Shown: positions 23,750-36,123 of the stretch, piece after piece
How positions within the stretch are numbered: position 1 is the stretch's first letter
How the letters are laid out: each line of letters opens with the position of its first letter
Assembly (NCBI GenBank): GCA_024305405.1
Contig: JAKNDB010000107.1
Location: 1,612,001 to 1,676,000 of the forward strand
DNA: 64,000 nt
Source: Dirofilaria immitis
Taxonomy: Eukaryota; Nematoda; Chromadorea; Rhabditida; Onchocercidae
Direction of reading: 5' to 3'
Program-made: the position numbers and the translations under genes
Notes under the pieces: model-generated
What the model was told of the DNA's origin: nothing
Database searches by the model: none
Seen by the model: the letters and a program-made list of their open reading frames with translations, nothing else

Positions 23750-26700
23750 TCCAATTTGACTTACAGATAGTTTCTGTTATAGTTCGTTTATTTGTTGCAC
23801 TCCTAGTTCTTGAAGCGATTGGTTTCTCTTGCTCAACTTCTTGTATTAATTCTTCAGATATAGGTGGCTGATTATCCAAACTGTCGTTGATTTCTAAGGG
23901 TACAATACGTTTATTGGTCGATTTAGCAGTTTTCCATGTGGCATTTCTATTATAGCGTTCCTGGCCTCTCCATCGCTTCCCTTTTAATTTCTTTTATTCT
24001 CGCTAATTTCCACATACCACGATGGTTCGTTGACTAACACGATTTCGTTTTCATAAGGTCTTCTTACTTCTGCACCTTTTGGGAATTATGTTCTCTTTGA
24101 GTTCGCTCTCTGAGGCTAGTTAAATACTTCCTTTTCCATATTTCCCAGAATGTGTCTAAGGCCTTGAGAGTGTTAGGCCAGTAATTAATTCTCTTTCCCA
24201 TGATAGCTTCCCTCCAATAGCTCTTCTCATAGCTGTCTTTGTAACACCAATCATTCTTTCATATATGCCTCCTTCCCATGGTGCTCTTGGTGTAGTATTC
24301 TTCCGGATTATTCCTTTCATTATTAGAAAGTCAGTGAATTTGGTATTTTGTTCCATAATGGTCTTGAAAACTAGTTGAAATTGACTAGCATTATCACTTA
24401 AAACTAATCTAGGGAGGCCTCTTCTAGCAATAAATCTTCTTAGTACGTGTATAAAACTTTCAGCAGATAAATTATCTACCAATTCTAAATGTATTGCTCT
24501 TGTCGTAAAACATGTAAAAAGAGCCACCCACCTTTTGACAATCCCGGTTTCATTCTTGACAGAAAGAGGACTAAGACAGTCTAATCCAGTATTTTCGAAT
24601 GTTCGAGTACGTTCAATTCTAAGCCAATTCGTTTCTTCTTTTGCTAACCATGACGGTCCGTTCCACCATGTTTCATAATTTCCAAGTTTTGCTGGGGAAA
24701 GTCCCTTTGTTGCAATGTCGACTGGATTATACTTACTTGGAATATACCGGAATAGAAACTTTGCTTTTCTTATTTCTTCTACTCGATTCTGTATAAATTT
24801 TGGCAGTAGTCGGGAACAGTTCTGTATCCAATGTAATGTGCACTTCGAGTCAGACCATAGGGTAACTGGCACCTTTTCTAGATTCAGTTGATTTATAACA
24901 AAATGGGCTGCTCTTAGTCCAACGATTATTGCTAATAATTCCAATCGGGGTATGGTGGTACCTTTAATTGGTGCGATCCGTGATTTTGCGAATATAAGCG
25001 ATGTTTTAACACCTTTAATTCCATAGTTTCGCACATATATAGCTGCAGAATAGGCTAGACTTGATGCGTCTGTGAAAACATGGAGCTGCATTTGTTCTGA
25101 GGGATGTATTACACACCGTGGTAGATCCTTTACGTCTGTTGACCATTCTTTTATTAGACATTCCCAAGTTTCTTCATCTTCTTCACTTATAGATTGATCC
25201 CAAGTGTAGTTCCTTTTCCATAAATGTTGAAAGAATAGTTTGAATTGCACCATAGACGGAACAAGGAATCCTAATGGATCATACTGAGCTGCTATAAATT
25301 GTAAAGTTGTTCGTTTTGTCAGTTTTATTCCATTCCATGGTTTTAAAATGATTTGGATGATATCTTTTTGGGATTCCAATTAATGCCGAGGATTCTTTTT
25401 AATTGGTTTACCTCTGCTCGATCATGCTCGGGAATGGATTTGTTGAATTCTTCATTGTTTGACAAAAATTCCCTTATATTCATTGAAGCTTCTTTGAAGA
25501 TGGATTTCATTTTTTCATAGTTTTTGAGTGCTTCATCGGTTCTTTTAGTTGGCAGTATAATGTTATCGACATAGAGATTTTTTCTAATTTCCAGGGCAAT
25601 TTCGCTTCCATGAGTTTATAAATGATAATTAAGAGTCGCTGAAAGTAAAAATGGGGATGATATGATCCCAAATGGAGCCCTTTGGAAACGATAACATACT
25701 ATATTGTCGTCAGTTACTTCTACTTGAATATTCTTCAACCATAAGAAACGAGTGCAGTTTCGCTCTGATGGAAATAATTCCAATTGCAAGAATGCCTTTT
25801 CAATATCGGCTATTGTAACATCTTCCATCGTCCTAAAACGAAGTAATACACCTACCAAGTCGGGGAGGGTAATCGGGCCACGGTATAAAACATCATTTAA
25901 GCTTTTCATACCTTTTAGTCGGGCTGAAGCGTCATAAACAATTCTTAATTTCGTTGTCGATTTACCCGGTGTTAATACTTCGTGATGGGGCAAATAATGT
26001 ATAACACCACCCTGACTCATGTTTGGAGTCACTTCTTCAATTATATTGGATTGCACTTGTTGTAGAATTACTTCATTGTATCGATTAAATAGTAGTTTGT
26101 CATTTAAAGTCCGAAGTCGTTTAACTAATGTTTTCAGCCTTCCGAAACAAAGACCGTAATTATCGTTTAAACTCACCTTGGAATCCTTCCAGGGCCAACG
26201 AACTTGATATCTGTTATTTCTTTTGTGATTCCTTTTTAAATTGTTCTAATGCCTTCTCATCATCACAGGCATTTGGTTGTTCTTGAATACCTATCATTTC
26301 AAGCTTCCAAAACTGTTCTATATCTGAAGTCGTGGTGACATTACCTACTTTCATTGTTTTGTCCTCAACAGAAATTTTGTCTATTCTGTCTGAAGTCTTG
26401 CTACTACAATAGTTTTTAATGTATCCAATTCCAGTTACTATAGGACCAACCTTTGTGAGAATTACGTAGAACCCTGATGAAAGTCTTGTAGAATTCATAT
26501 GGTGACATAAAGTCAAAAAAGTAGTCGGCTCCAATAAGTATATCGGGTCTTTTCCAATCTCTTCCGTGGTCTAGTTGTTCTAGACTTATCATGCGCGGTA
26601 AATCTTGATAGTTTGATTTAATTACCTGTAATTGTCCTTAGGTAGTCTAATACATAAGTATTAATAGTTATAATTTCCGAGTCGACGGTTTTTACTCCGA

Positions 26701-26914
26701 TATCCACTTTAGTAGTTTGATGTAACCTCGGGAATTTATTACCAAATGACGAAATACTTAGATTTTCCGTTTCTTTTCTCTCTAACTTTAATCGGTTTGC
26801 TAATTTTGTCGATATAAAGGATGACTGTGATCCTATATCAAATAGTACTAAAACTTCTTCATGAATTTCCGGCATGATCAGGCTAATTATTTCAATTTCT
26901 TTACATAAAAGCAA
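23750..26914 (-). pseudogene. pol: pol pseudogene of element 2 (PR-RT-RH-IN)
   Basis: Protease: VLFDIGSQSSF with the catalytic D at 26837-26839, and Ile where Thr or Ser is usual. [14 protein letters not shown] near 25925, DIEKAF near 25800, APFGI, and YVDN at 25562-25573. The frames end near 26214, 25616 and 25380, so RT is split. The frame 24156-25379 carries the RT end, RNase H ([29 protein letters not shown]) and integrase ([25 protein letters not shown]). Between NGPSWL and GLDCL about 200 residues present in element 1 are missing in frame, removing the HHCC zinc-binding domain. The end, near 23880-23780, has an ASRTRSATNK tail resembling the end of element 1 pol. Confidence 0.9.
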
Positions 26915-26938
26915 AATTTCCTGACCTTGTTGATGTGT

Positions 26939-28353
26939 TTATTGAGCTATTGAATTAATTACGTTTGCTGAGTTCCTTGATTCGGCAGTTTGCATACCAT
27001 ATTTCACATAACACAGCGCAGTGTTGTGAGGATTCTTGCAATGGAAACATGAGCGTTTCTTTTTGTTACAATTATTTGTTGCGTGCCTCGTCCGAAGGCA
27101 ATTAAGACATGCGTTATTTTTTCTTAGATATTCCATTCGCTGTTTGAGTGTGGGATACGTGGAGCATTCGTTATCCCAATGGTCCTTGTTACAAAATGCA
27201 CAACGTCTTTTATCCCTAGCAGTTTTCTTGGGTTGTGTGGTTGACTCATGACCACTTGATTTGGTTGATTTGAATTATTTTATTGTAGATAACGCAGAGG
27301 TTTCTCCCTTATTATTATGTGATTCTCGTTTTTGTTTGAAATCTATCGATTTCTTCTCATTGCTAAAGGATTGGTTTATAGCTACTTCTTCATTTATTTG
27401 AACTAATTCTCCTAATATTTGCCGGAGTCGATCTATTGACCAAGCTCCTCTTTTCTTTTGTTCATAAACTTTGTGTAATATCCAAATAGGTAACTTACTT
27501 TCTATAGAAGTTTCGATACTACAATGGTCCAAATTTTCTCTGATCGCTTCTAGCTGTCGTAGCATTCTTTCAATTGCTTCTATTGTTGCTTTCCAACCTC
27601 GATCACTTCTTTTGATAGATTGCAGTTCGGCATATAAGGATTTCTTGATAATAGAATCCTCACCGAATTTTTCAATTAATACCTTTCGAATGATATCGTA
27701 ATTTTGAGGGACAATATCCTAACCTCTGACAGCTAATAGAGCTTCTCCTCTTAAGCAGGACATTAAACAGTTTAGTTTTTGAACGTCTGGTATAGCTTGA
27801 AAATGCACTGCTACATCGAAACTATTCCAGAACTGCCTCCACGTTTTAGGATCCCCCTAAATGTGGGTAATTGTAGTTGTGGTAAGTGCACTGTTACTTG
27901 TGAGCCAATTGCAGATACTTCTTGTAGATTACCTTGACTTATATGTCGCGATGTTATGCTACGAATGGCTATCTCAAGATCCTTATTATATAACTTTAAA
28001 GTAGTTTTGACTTCCCTACCTTGACTTAATAATCTTAAAATATCTTTTTCTTGATCGGCCATTTCGATATAAATTTCTTCCTCTTCTTTCTTTCTTGATG
28101 CAATTTTCGTTTTCTGGATATAGTCGAGCCAATTGTTGTTGATAATTTCAAGAATACTAACATATTGCTTGATTCGTTCCAATTTTTCTTCAATGGTTCG
28201 TCTTCGAACTTCGTATAGGTGACGCATTTCTTCCTGCGTTAATTGTTGATCGACCGGCGATAAATCCGATAAATCCAATTCGTTTATTTCGGTGAGCAGT
28301 AGCTCAAGTTTCTCTAACGTGGGTTGAGCGTCTTTGATTAAGCTGGTTGACAT
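26939..28353 (-). pseudogene. gag: gag pseudogene of element 2
   Basis: Starts at ATG 28353 (MSTSLIKDAQ), close to the primer binding site. The first frame runs 180 codons: a helical, Glu/Arg/Leu-rich N-terminal part, then LPQLQLPTFRG, the equivalent of LPLPIFDGNPKLW in element 1. A stop or frameshift near 27811 and another near 27720 interrupt it. The frame 27275-27565 resumes the capsid region (SIETSIESKLPIWIL). The zinc-knuckle part spans about 27210-26990, with CLNC..H..C and CFHC..H..C seen clearly. It is longer and better preserved than element 1 gag. Not joined here. Confidence 0.88.
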
Positions 28354-28362
28354 CCCGGTGAT

Positions 28363-28381
28363 TTCCCGGCTCGTGGCACCA
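28363..28381 (-). promoter_or_regulatory. Primer binding site of element 2
   Basis: On the minus strand TGGTGCCACGAGCCGGGAA, eight bases behind the 5' LTR. It begins with the TGG complement of tRNA CCA. Two differences from element 1 suggest the same tRNA type or close isoacceptors. The exact tRNA needs a match to the genome's own tRNA set. Confidence 0.78.
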
Positions 28382-28389
28382 AAAAAATT

Positions 28390-28834
28390 TGTTGTGAAAA
28401 TTTTTCTTGCGGGGCGACAAACACAGAAGAATTAAATTTTGTTTATTAGAAACAATTTAGTATTAGGCGAAATGCGTAACAATACGGTTGAACCAAGAAG
28501 ATTAGGCGAAATGCGTAACAATACAGTTGAATTTGAGAAGTATATATAATAACCAAGAAGATTAGGCAAAATGAGTAACAATACGGTTGAATTTGAGTAT
28601 ATATAACAACCAAGAAGAGATGATTTTCAAATAGAAAAGCGAACCCATTGTCCCTGTGATTGATTATATAGGGTGATAAAAAGGGGCGTGATGAGAAAAA
28701 ATTTGGATTGGAAAGATCTGTAAATGGATAAAATAGATGTTTTAAGAGGGACGAATGATGAATAGAAAAATTTGTTACAATGTATTTTTAGGAATTTTAT
28801 AAATTTGAATTAATTTCCTCTCGGTTTCCTGACA
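28390..28834 (-). repeat. 5' LTR of element 2
   Basis: 445 bases, partner of 22366-22810. It contains TATATATAA-type sequence near 28545-28552 and 28597-28603 that could serve as core promoter. Confidence 0.93.
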
Positions 28835-28839
28835 ATACT
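28835..28839. other. Target-site duplication, right, element 2
   Basis: ATACT, matching 22361-22365. Confidence 0.87.
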
Positions 28840-30371
28840 AGAGAAAATTGCGGTTGAACTATAAACAAAAAAATGAAAAATATATTCTTTAATCAATCAC
28901 AAGTTGATATTTTTTTCTTATAGCAAATTCGCAACGTTGAATTATATGTAATTTTCCAATCCATAACTGATTTTTATTTTTGATGATCTATTAACCCTTT
29001 AATGGCCGATTTTGATTTATTAATTACGAGTGAGTTTGTAAATAACCATTCAGTTTGAAGTTATTGAATTTTATTTAACCTAACGTCATTCTATTCTTAT
29101 ATTAACAAGAATTTTACTCCACGTAATTATTAGATGTATCTAATTTTGTGTCTGATCATAGCAAAACTTTGTAACATTAGATCATTGTGTGTTCCGGTCA
29201 TATGTATTACACTCAATATCATACCTTTCTTTGAACCGCATCGTTGTTTTAAACATTCCCAGTAATTTATTTATAACAAAAAAGATTCATTCAAACTTTA
29301 CACCATGATCGTTTTTATTTCTGAAGAAGTTACAAAAAAATATAGAAATTCCAAAAAGTCGGAATAAAAAGTTATTCTTTCAAAACGAAAAAATCCAAAT
29401 CTGTTGCAAAAATTTAAAGAGTACATATAGCAGAATACTTCAGAGTATCAGATATACTGAGAACCAAACAATTAAGTCATCATACTACAATAATTCTATC
29501 ACAAATCATTGGCGGACACATTTCAAAATTATGCATGAAACAAAAATAAAAATGAAAATGAATGAAATGTGAAAATGGAAAAGATGAAATTTAAAATTTG
29601 TCTAATTTTACAATCCTTTTATTGATTTTCAATTTATTGCATTATTACGTGAAGATTTAGAAAATTTATTAATTAACAAAAATAAAAATTCAACATAAAA
29701 TATTTTATTACCAGTTACGCTTTATATTTCATCTATTAAAAATATCAGAATTTTTTTATTATTTTGATATTTTTCAAAAATATCCAGTGCTTTATTCGGC
29801 GTTGGATAATTTTCGAGATTTCGAAAGCCATAAGCAATGTTTTTATTTGTGAGTGTCTATTCATATAATATTAATATCGTCTATTTTTCTTTTTACATGT
29901 TGCTATGTATTTTTATATTATTAACAAATCGTAACTGGATCTATAATACGGCTTAAATAAATCATTTGCAAAAAAAAACAAAAGATAAAATTTGGAATAT
30001 TTTTGCAATTTCACTGATATATAAATGAAATATTGTAATTCGAATTGATGATCTTCAAGAATTTCAATAGATCATCGCTTTCATCCACGACATTGACGTT
30101 AGAAACATCAATAATATCTGAAGCGATGTTCAAAGATTTCGTTGATCAGTGATTATTTTTTAAGGATTCTTTCTACATTAATTTTTCCATCTATCCTTTT
30201 TTACTTTTGTTCATCAATGATGCCACCTGCATTATTGGGAAGAATGTGCTAGCAAGAAATGATGACTTACGGTAATGTTGGATTTCTTGTCTTTTAAGCC
30301 TTCATAATTTTAGTAGAAATATTAATTGTCTCTAAGTTTTCTTGGATTTCGTTAAAAATAAAATTTACTAA
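28840..30371. other. 3' flank of peptide copy B
   Basis: AT-rich. The module near 29220-29600 is a diverged relative of 4380-4750. An exon-like match to copies A and C lies at about 30060-30125 on the minus strand: CTTCAG|ATATT followed by GTCAATGTCGTGGATGAAAGCGATG. In C the counterpart is at 36593-36640 behind ATTTCAG. It may be a second exon of the peptide gene, but frame and boundaries are not resolved. Confidence 0.4.
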
Positions 30372-30650
30372 TCAATAAAAATGAATGAAATATATGAAGA
30401 ATGAACTAACATGTAGCCAGTAGTTCCTGAACATTTCTTTCTGCCCTGCTACTCCGCTGCAGCAAGCAACTATCAAAGCAGGAGAACTATCGCAGCAACA
30501 ACATTGTCGCTTAAATCGATAACTTTTAGCTAAAACTTTTTCGTCAGCAATGTCCACGGAATTTTTATTTCCCATTGAAGTATCGAAGTCAGCTGTGTTT
30601 ACTAGTAACACTAGCGATAAAAATAATATAGCCCACTTGAATCTCATCAT
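30372..30650 (-). CDS. Small secreted cysteine-rich peptide, copy B
   Basis: Predicted 92-residue precursor of unknown function, homologous to copies A and C. The signal peptide is about residues 1-20 (MMRFKWAILFLSLVLLVNTA). The acidic propeptide contains DIADEKVLAK. A Lys-Arg processing site (RFKR) lies at about residues 48-49. The tail begins Q-CCCC, continues D-S-S-P-A-L-I-V-A, then CC. The frame then continues for about 26 aromatic and hydrophobic residues (EMFRNYWLHVSSFF) to a TAA. B and C differ there partly at synonymous positions, so the extension may be coding, or a splice site may lie after CC. The ATG follows TTTCAG directly, and the predicted upstream exon supplies an in-frame stop. 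Secretion is inferred. No match to a known family is claimed. Confidence 0.65.
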   Translation of the reverse strand: MMRFKWAILFLSLVLLVNTADFDTSMGNKNSVDIADEKVLAKSYRFKRQCCCCDSSPALIVACCSGVAGQKEMFRNYWLHVSSFFIYFIHFY

Positions 30651-30820
30651 CTGAAATGTTTATAAAGTTGTCTTGAATCATTATTTGAGCAATCTTTTTA
30701 CTTGATCATTTTTCAGGCATAAAACTAAAAATGTAATTATATGAAAAAATAGGTCAATATTATCTTCAGTGCTAATCGTGCATGCGTTTCTACCTGAGTG
30801 ACAGCGTAAAGAATATTTAC
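30651..30820 (-). other. Predicted 5' intron of peptide copy B
   Basis: Donor GCAG|GTAAAT at 30821/30820 and acceptor ATTTCAG before ATG 30650. 170 bases. The upstream exon would be 30821-30908, opening behind CCTACAG. Confidence 0.5.
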
Positions 30821-30908
30821 CTGCAATTTTCATATTTTCAATTTCAAAAAAAGTTGCTATTGTCAGCAATAGACATAGTAAGGAAAAAACTAATTTAATA
30901 ACAAATAC

Positions 30909-32230
30909 CTGTAGGATTAAATTAAATGAAAGAATTGTAATTTATATTTCATTTTATGCATTTGACAAACTGAGGAAATGGTCAATTTATGAAGACATTA
31001 TAGAAAGGAAAATGAATATTCGCTAATAAATGAAAATATAAACATAGCATACAAGTTGAAATATTAAAACTGTATCGCGTATATCATATGTATTAATTTG
31101 AATCACGATATAGTGACATTCTAATTTGTATAATAATACTGTTTATCTTATATTTATTGAATAATAGATGGAACTAATCTGAAAAAATAACGATAAGCGA
31201 TGATTTATGAGACAAACTTATTAATGCATATTTTTAATATCAATTATGTAAATATTATAATAAACACCATACAAAAGAAAAGGTATGATGTTTTCGGACA
31301 GGTGAGGAAATATGAGTTAGGAATATATCATTCTTAAATTCGAAATCCAAATCTGTTGGTAATGATAAAAATACAATAATTGCATATAAAATGATCAAAT
31401 TAACATCACCAAAATCACTATTTGAAATCGCCGTTTCTCTCGTCAGTAGCATTCATTATATTATTTGGTGAGTGATCACTTAGATGAAATTTCGAAAGAT
31501 TATGAGTTTTCAAATAGATTACAAAAGGATTAGACATCGAAGTGGGAGATAATGATTTTGCATGAATGAGATCAGCATAAAGCATCACATTGATTTGTGT
31601 GTAATTGATCTTTAATAATAGATCCCAGAAACTTTTTGTCAAAGTTAACGCAGGTAAACCATATAATCCGTTCACATAAGGTGAACAGAATAATATCAAT
31701 CAGCCTGATGGTGGTAAAATTTTCAGTTCAATTGCTTCGAATATTAGATTCTTATTTAAATCATTGATAAGAATTATACGCCGAACTTGTTTTGTTCTAT
31801 TACGATAGGACGTGTTTAGAAACAACGAATTTCGCTACTTTGATTTGAAATAACGGAACACTTAAAAGAATGTTCGTTTCAGTTACGTTTTAAATACTTT
31901 CCAAATTGATACCTCCCCATCGTAAATTGTGAAAAATGAAAAGTTTTCCCCTTTATCGGAATTAATCACCTGAAAGTTCAACCACCTTAAAACCTAATAT
32001 TACTATGTGTATTATTGACGTGTGATGGTACGCAAGATTATAATATCTAATATATGTATCGCATGCCAGTATGATGCAATTTCAATGCTGGATTAACTTT
32101 CACCTCAATGACAAGAACTTTATAAATTTTGTAAATGGTAATCGTAATGCAATTAATTTCATGTTGGCTATCAGACATCAATGATATAAAAAGAGATTTA
32201 AGAATTATAAGTATTTTTACGAATATTTTG
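30909..32230. other. 5' flank of peptide copy B, inverted-repeat arm with copy C flank
   Basis: About 30480-31480 is closely related to the reverse complement of about 35360-36290, so copies B and C are head to head about 5.5 kb apart. No gene is supported in the flank. Open frames at 31255-31452, 31418-31699 and 32047-32241 have no motif and are not kept in the related flanks. Confidence 0.6.
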
Positions 32231-32317
32231 TGTTGTGTCAAACTGCTTACTCACTTTTTTTGACAGTTTGCCATTTAGAATTTTTATTAAATATGAATGA
32301 TAAATATTGGAGGACTA

Positions 32318-33472
32318 CATTTGAATCGCAATATTTAGTTTTAAAACCATAAAAAATTCATATTCACTACAAAAATGCGAAAAAATTCATGATTGCAGTA
32401 CGCTTTTGTTCACTTTCTCAATTTAATTTACCACACCTAAATTGCATCAATTAACCAAGCTTGAACTATCTTAAACCATTGTAAAAATATGCTAATAAAA
32501 ATCACATATATCCAAATAGATCGTAATGGAACAGGTCAGCGATAATCGATAAAAACAGTGCTGAAAGGTGATAAGCTTTTCATATATCATTTATTAACTC
32601 CTAGCATTCAAATTGGTAGATACATACTCAATCGAAGTAAAATGGCATATAATATTAATACGGTATCCGAATATTATTGGCAAGATTTTTAATAATTATC
32701 GGAAATTTTCGATTCAAGGATGCAAAATTTATTCAGCAATAAATTTAACAAATTTAAAAACTAATAAACGTTATATTTTAAAAAACAAAAATCAACTTGA
32801 ATTTGATATTCAATCGAATACTAAGTGATTCGAGCATTTAAGCATGTTCTATGGCTTGTTCCTCTTATTAATAAGTCAACTTGCTTATCAACAAAATATT
32901 TTGTAAAAAAAGGATAATTAAAATTCCATGATTTTGTTGTTTCTGTTAAAATTACTTTGAATATACGTTTGCAATTATTTCAAAATTTACTACGATATAA
33001 GTTTGAATTATATCTTGCTATTAAAATCAACGTATTTTTATTTAAGAGTTAACATCCATTTACAATAACTTCAAAGGAAAACAATGGGCATTCTATGAAG
33101 TGAAAAATTTCAATAACTATTTTTGTAGACTAGAGCTTATCTTTCCCTCAATATGCTCGAAAATAAGCAGACATTGTCACTTGGTTTCAAGAAGGAATTA
33201 TTCAAATTAAAATGCATATTGCTTACTATAAAATGTAAGATGTGATACAACTTTTATTTTGTGATTAAAAATTCACAAAATAAAACTGACATCGGAACCC
33301 TACAAAGTATTTGAAATTTTTGAATGTAACATAAAATAATGAGAAAATTTGATGAATTTCTAATTGGTGAAAATAAATAAATTTACTTAATCCAAATTAA
33401 TATTCATAAGACTTATTACTTCCTGGTTTATTTATTATAACAAGTTATTAACAATTATCATTGCTTAGCTTA
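32318..33472 (+). repeat. 1.15-kb direct repeat, unit B copy
   Basis: Partner of 8168-9318. It lacks the 36-base tandem duplication found there. Several A or T runs are one base shorter here. The open frame at 32613-32828 is not matched in the other copy. Confidence 0.88.
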
Positions 33473-35360
33473 ATGTTAGAGGTCGTTTGAATGAGATAAG
33501 CCAAAAAAAGTTTTTAGAAGTTCACTGCTTTTGTATCATGATTTCAAGCATTGATTGGTTTATGGATCATTTCATTAATCATATTTTATATCATGAATGT
33601 TGAATTATATATCATCTTCTAATATCGTATTGCATACCGTAAAATTGCAATATAAATCATTCAGTGTTGTACTCTAAATCGTGAATGTTGCATTAATATC
33701 ATGTGGTTGCCATACCCGATTAATGCACTTAAATTTATGTTTTCTTCTTTTTCCTCTCTAATATCTAAAATTGTTAATTTCAAAACATTCATATTATTGC
33801 ATTGTTAAACTATTTTTCAATCAATTTCATCATTTATAAATAGTCGCTTTTTTAGTAATCATAACATTCATAAAATAGTAGCATTTTTTTCACTATTCAA
33901 ATCATTTGAATGTGAAAATATTTTTTCATCTTGAACTTTCTATAGAAATTAAATTTACACTGAAACAATGTGAATGAAAAACTATGATGCGTTTTATTGG
34001 CATAAATGAACAATTCTAATAAAAAATTCTATTAATACAAATCGAAATAAATTGAAAGGGCAACATTCTTTTTCCTAGATTTAAATTAATAAATCTGGAC
34101 AAATAAAATATAATTTTATTACGATGGGAGTAATCTTGCAAAAATAATTTCATTCATGAAGGCTCAAGTACGATTGGGACAGTTGAAGTGATACGAAGGA
34201 TTTCAGTTGATCGAATCCAAACATAGAGAATATAATGTTTCAATAAATTTTTAAAAATATTAACAGTATCATACGTAGCTTTGATTTGAAGGTCTTAATT
34301 GATCAACAGTTTCTTCTTTGTTTGAATATATATTTTTTTATTTTCTCATCAGCTGATGATCAAATAATTAGCCCATATTTTTATCTCTCGATTATCTATT
34401 ATGTTTTATTGGAATAAAACATTCGCAGTTATTACATGTGATATAAATAGAAAAAAAAAAACGTACCTGAAATTCTATACTAAAAATCTGCTACATTTAC
34501 TGGAAAAATAAAATTCTGAATAATTTTTGACGTCAGCTTTTTTATCAACCGTTTACATTAACCGTATTTTCATCTTATTGTTTATATTTACTAAAGAATT
34601 GGTTTTTTTTCCTTCGTTTTTGAAAAATGAAAGTGTAATTTTAATTTTTGCAGCAATGAAGCGTTGGGGAAATTCATTCGGTATCAAGTTTCTGGCTGTG
34701 ACGTAAAAAATTCTTTCAATTTTAAGTTTGTATCGTTGACGTCTTAATACATATGCTATTATATTCCAAATTGATTCATTCCAAAAATAAAAAAGTCTGC
34801 ACTTTCCACTCGCACTTCACTTTTCATTGTTTTCTTGCAATTGATTTATTAAATCAACGAAGTGATTAAACACCATTAAAAATAATAATTGAAAAGAACA
34901 CTCCTTTTGAGGAGGTTTATCATAGCAAAGCATAAATCGAATTGTGATGTAAAATTATTGCAAAACACATCCGATTTTATGATACAAGACAGGTTCAGGG
35001 ACATCATTTTTATTAAAAATTTTGAAGTAAAACTTAATATTTAAAGCAATCAAACTGGAAATTCATCATCAGGTTGGTTATTCGCATTCTACTCAATTGA
35101 TATTAACTCATCATACAATTTCTTCACATGAACGACATATCATTAAAGATCAAGGTCAATCAAATTAACACAATGTTTTATGCTAATCTCATTTATGCGA
35201 AGTCATTATCTGCAACTTTGTTAGGACTAATCTTTTTGCAATCTCCTTGAAAGCGTATAAATCATTCGAAATTTTATCTAAATGATCACATAACCAATGA
35301 AACAATGGCATAATGAATGCTGCTGGTGAAAGAAATAGCAGTTCCATGCAGCTAAAAGAT
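33473..35360. other. Intergenic DNA between units B and C, no supported gene
   Basis: 33473-33600 still resembles 9740-9840. From about 34880 on, the sequence is a diverged reverse complement of the region upstream of copies A and B, for example AATTTTATCTAAATGATCAC near 35272. No coding signal was seen. Confidence 0.5.
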
Positions 35361-35866
35361 TTTTGGTGATGTTAGCTTGATCATTTTATATGCAATTATT
35401 GTATTTTTATCATTACCAACAGATTTGGATTTCGAATTTAAGAATGATATATTTCTAACTCATATTTCCTCACCTGTCTGACAACATCATACCTTTTCTT
35501 TTGTATGGTGTTTATTATAATATTTACATAACTGATATTAAAAATATGCTTTAATAAGTTTGTCTCATAAATCATCGCTTATCGTTATTTTTTCAGATTA
35601 GTTCCATCTATTATTCAATAAATATAAGATAAACAGTATTATTATACAAATTAGAATGTCACTATATCGTGATTCAAATTAATACATATGATATACGCGA
35701 TACAGTTTTAATATTTCAACTTGTATGCTATGTTTATATTTTCATTTATTAGCAAATATTCATTTTCCTTTCTATAATGTCTTCATAAATTGACCATTTC
35801 CTCAGTTTGTCAAATGCATAAAATGAAATATAAATTACAGTTCTTTCATTTAATTTAACCCCACAG

Positions 35867-35952
35867 GTATTTGTTATTAAATTAGTTTTTCCTTACTATG
35901 TCTATTGGTGACAATAGCAACTTTTTCGAAATTGAAAATATAAAAATTGCAG
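35867..35952 (+). other. Predicted non-coding 5' exon of peptide copy C
   Basis: Acceptor CCCCACAG at 35866 and donor GCAG|GTAAAT at 35952. An in-frame TAA precedes the junction, so translation starts at 36124. The intron would be 35953-36123. Confidence 0.42.
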
Positions 35953-36123
35953 GTAAATCTTCTTTACGCTATCACTCAGATAGAAACGCATGCACGATTA
36001 GCACTGGAGATAATATTGACCTATTTTTTCATATAATTACATTTCTTAGTTTTATGCCTGAAAAAATGATCAAGTAAAAGATTGCTCAAATAATGATTCA
36101 AGACGACTTTATAAACATTTCAG

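Larger units (their letters stand above)
22366..28834 (-). mobile_element. BEL/Pao LTR retrotransposon, element 2, with env-like remnant
   Basis: A full 6469-base insertion on the minus strand with 445-bp LTRs that differ at six positions, flanked by ATACT on both sides. On the minus strand the order is LTR, primer binding site, gag, zinc knuckles, protease, RT, RNase H, integrase, env-like frame, LTR. It is younger than element 1 by LTR identity and keeps longer frames (RT to integrase is one frame of 407 codons), but gag and pol are split by stops and shifts and the integrase zinc-binding domain is missing. It interrupts duplicated unit B. Gag and pol are the same family as element 1, while the env-like region is absent from element 1. 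Confidence 0.94.

Noticed and set aside
23522..23871. Two plus-strand frames with Cys and His
   Set aside because: Shadows of the minus-strand env-like and pol end of element 2.
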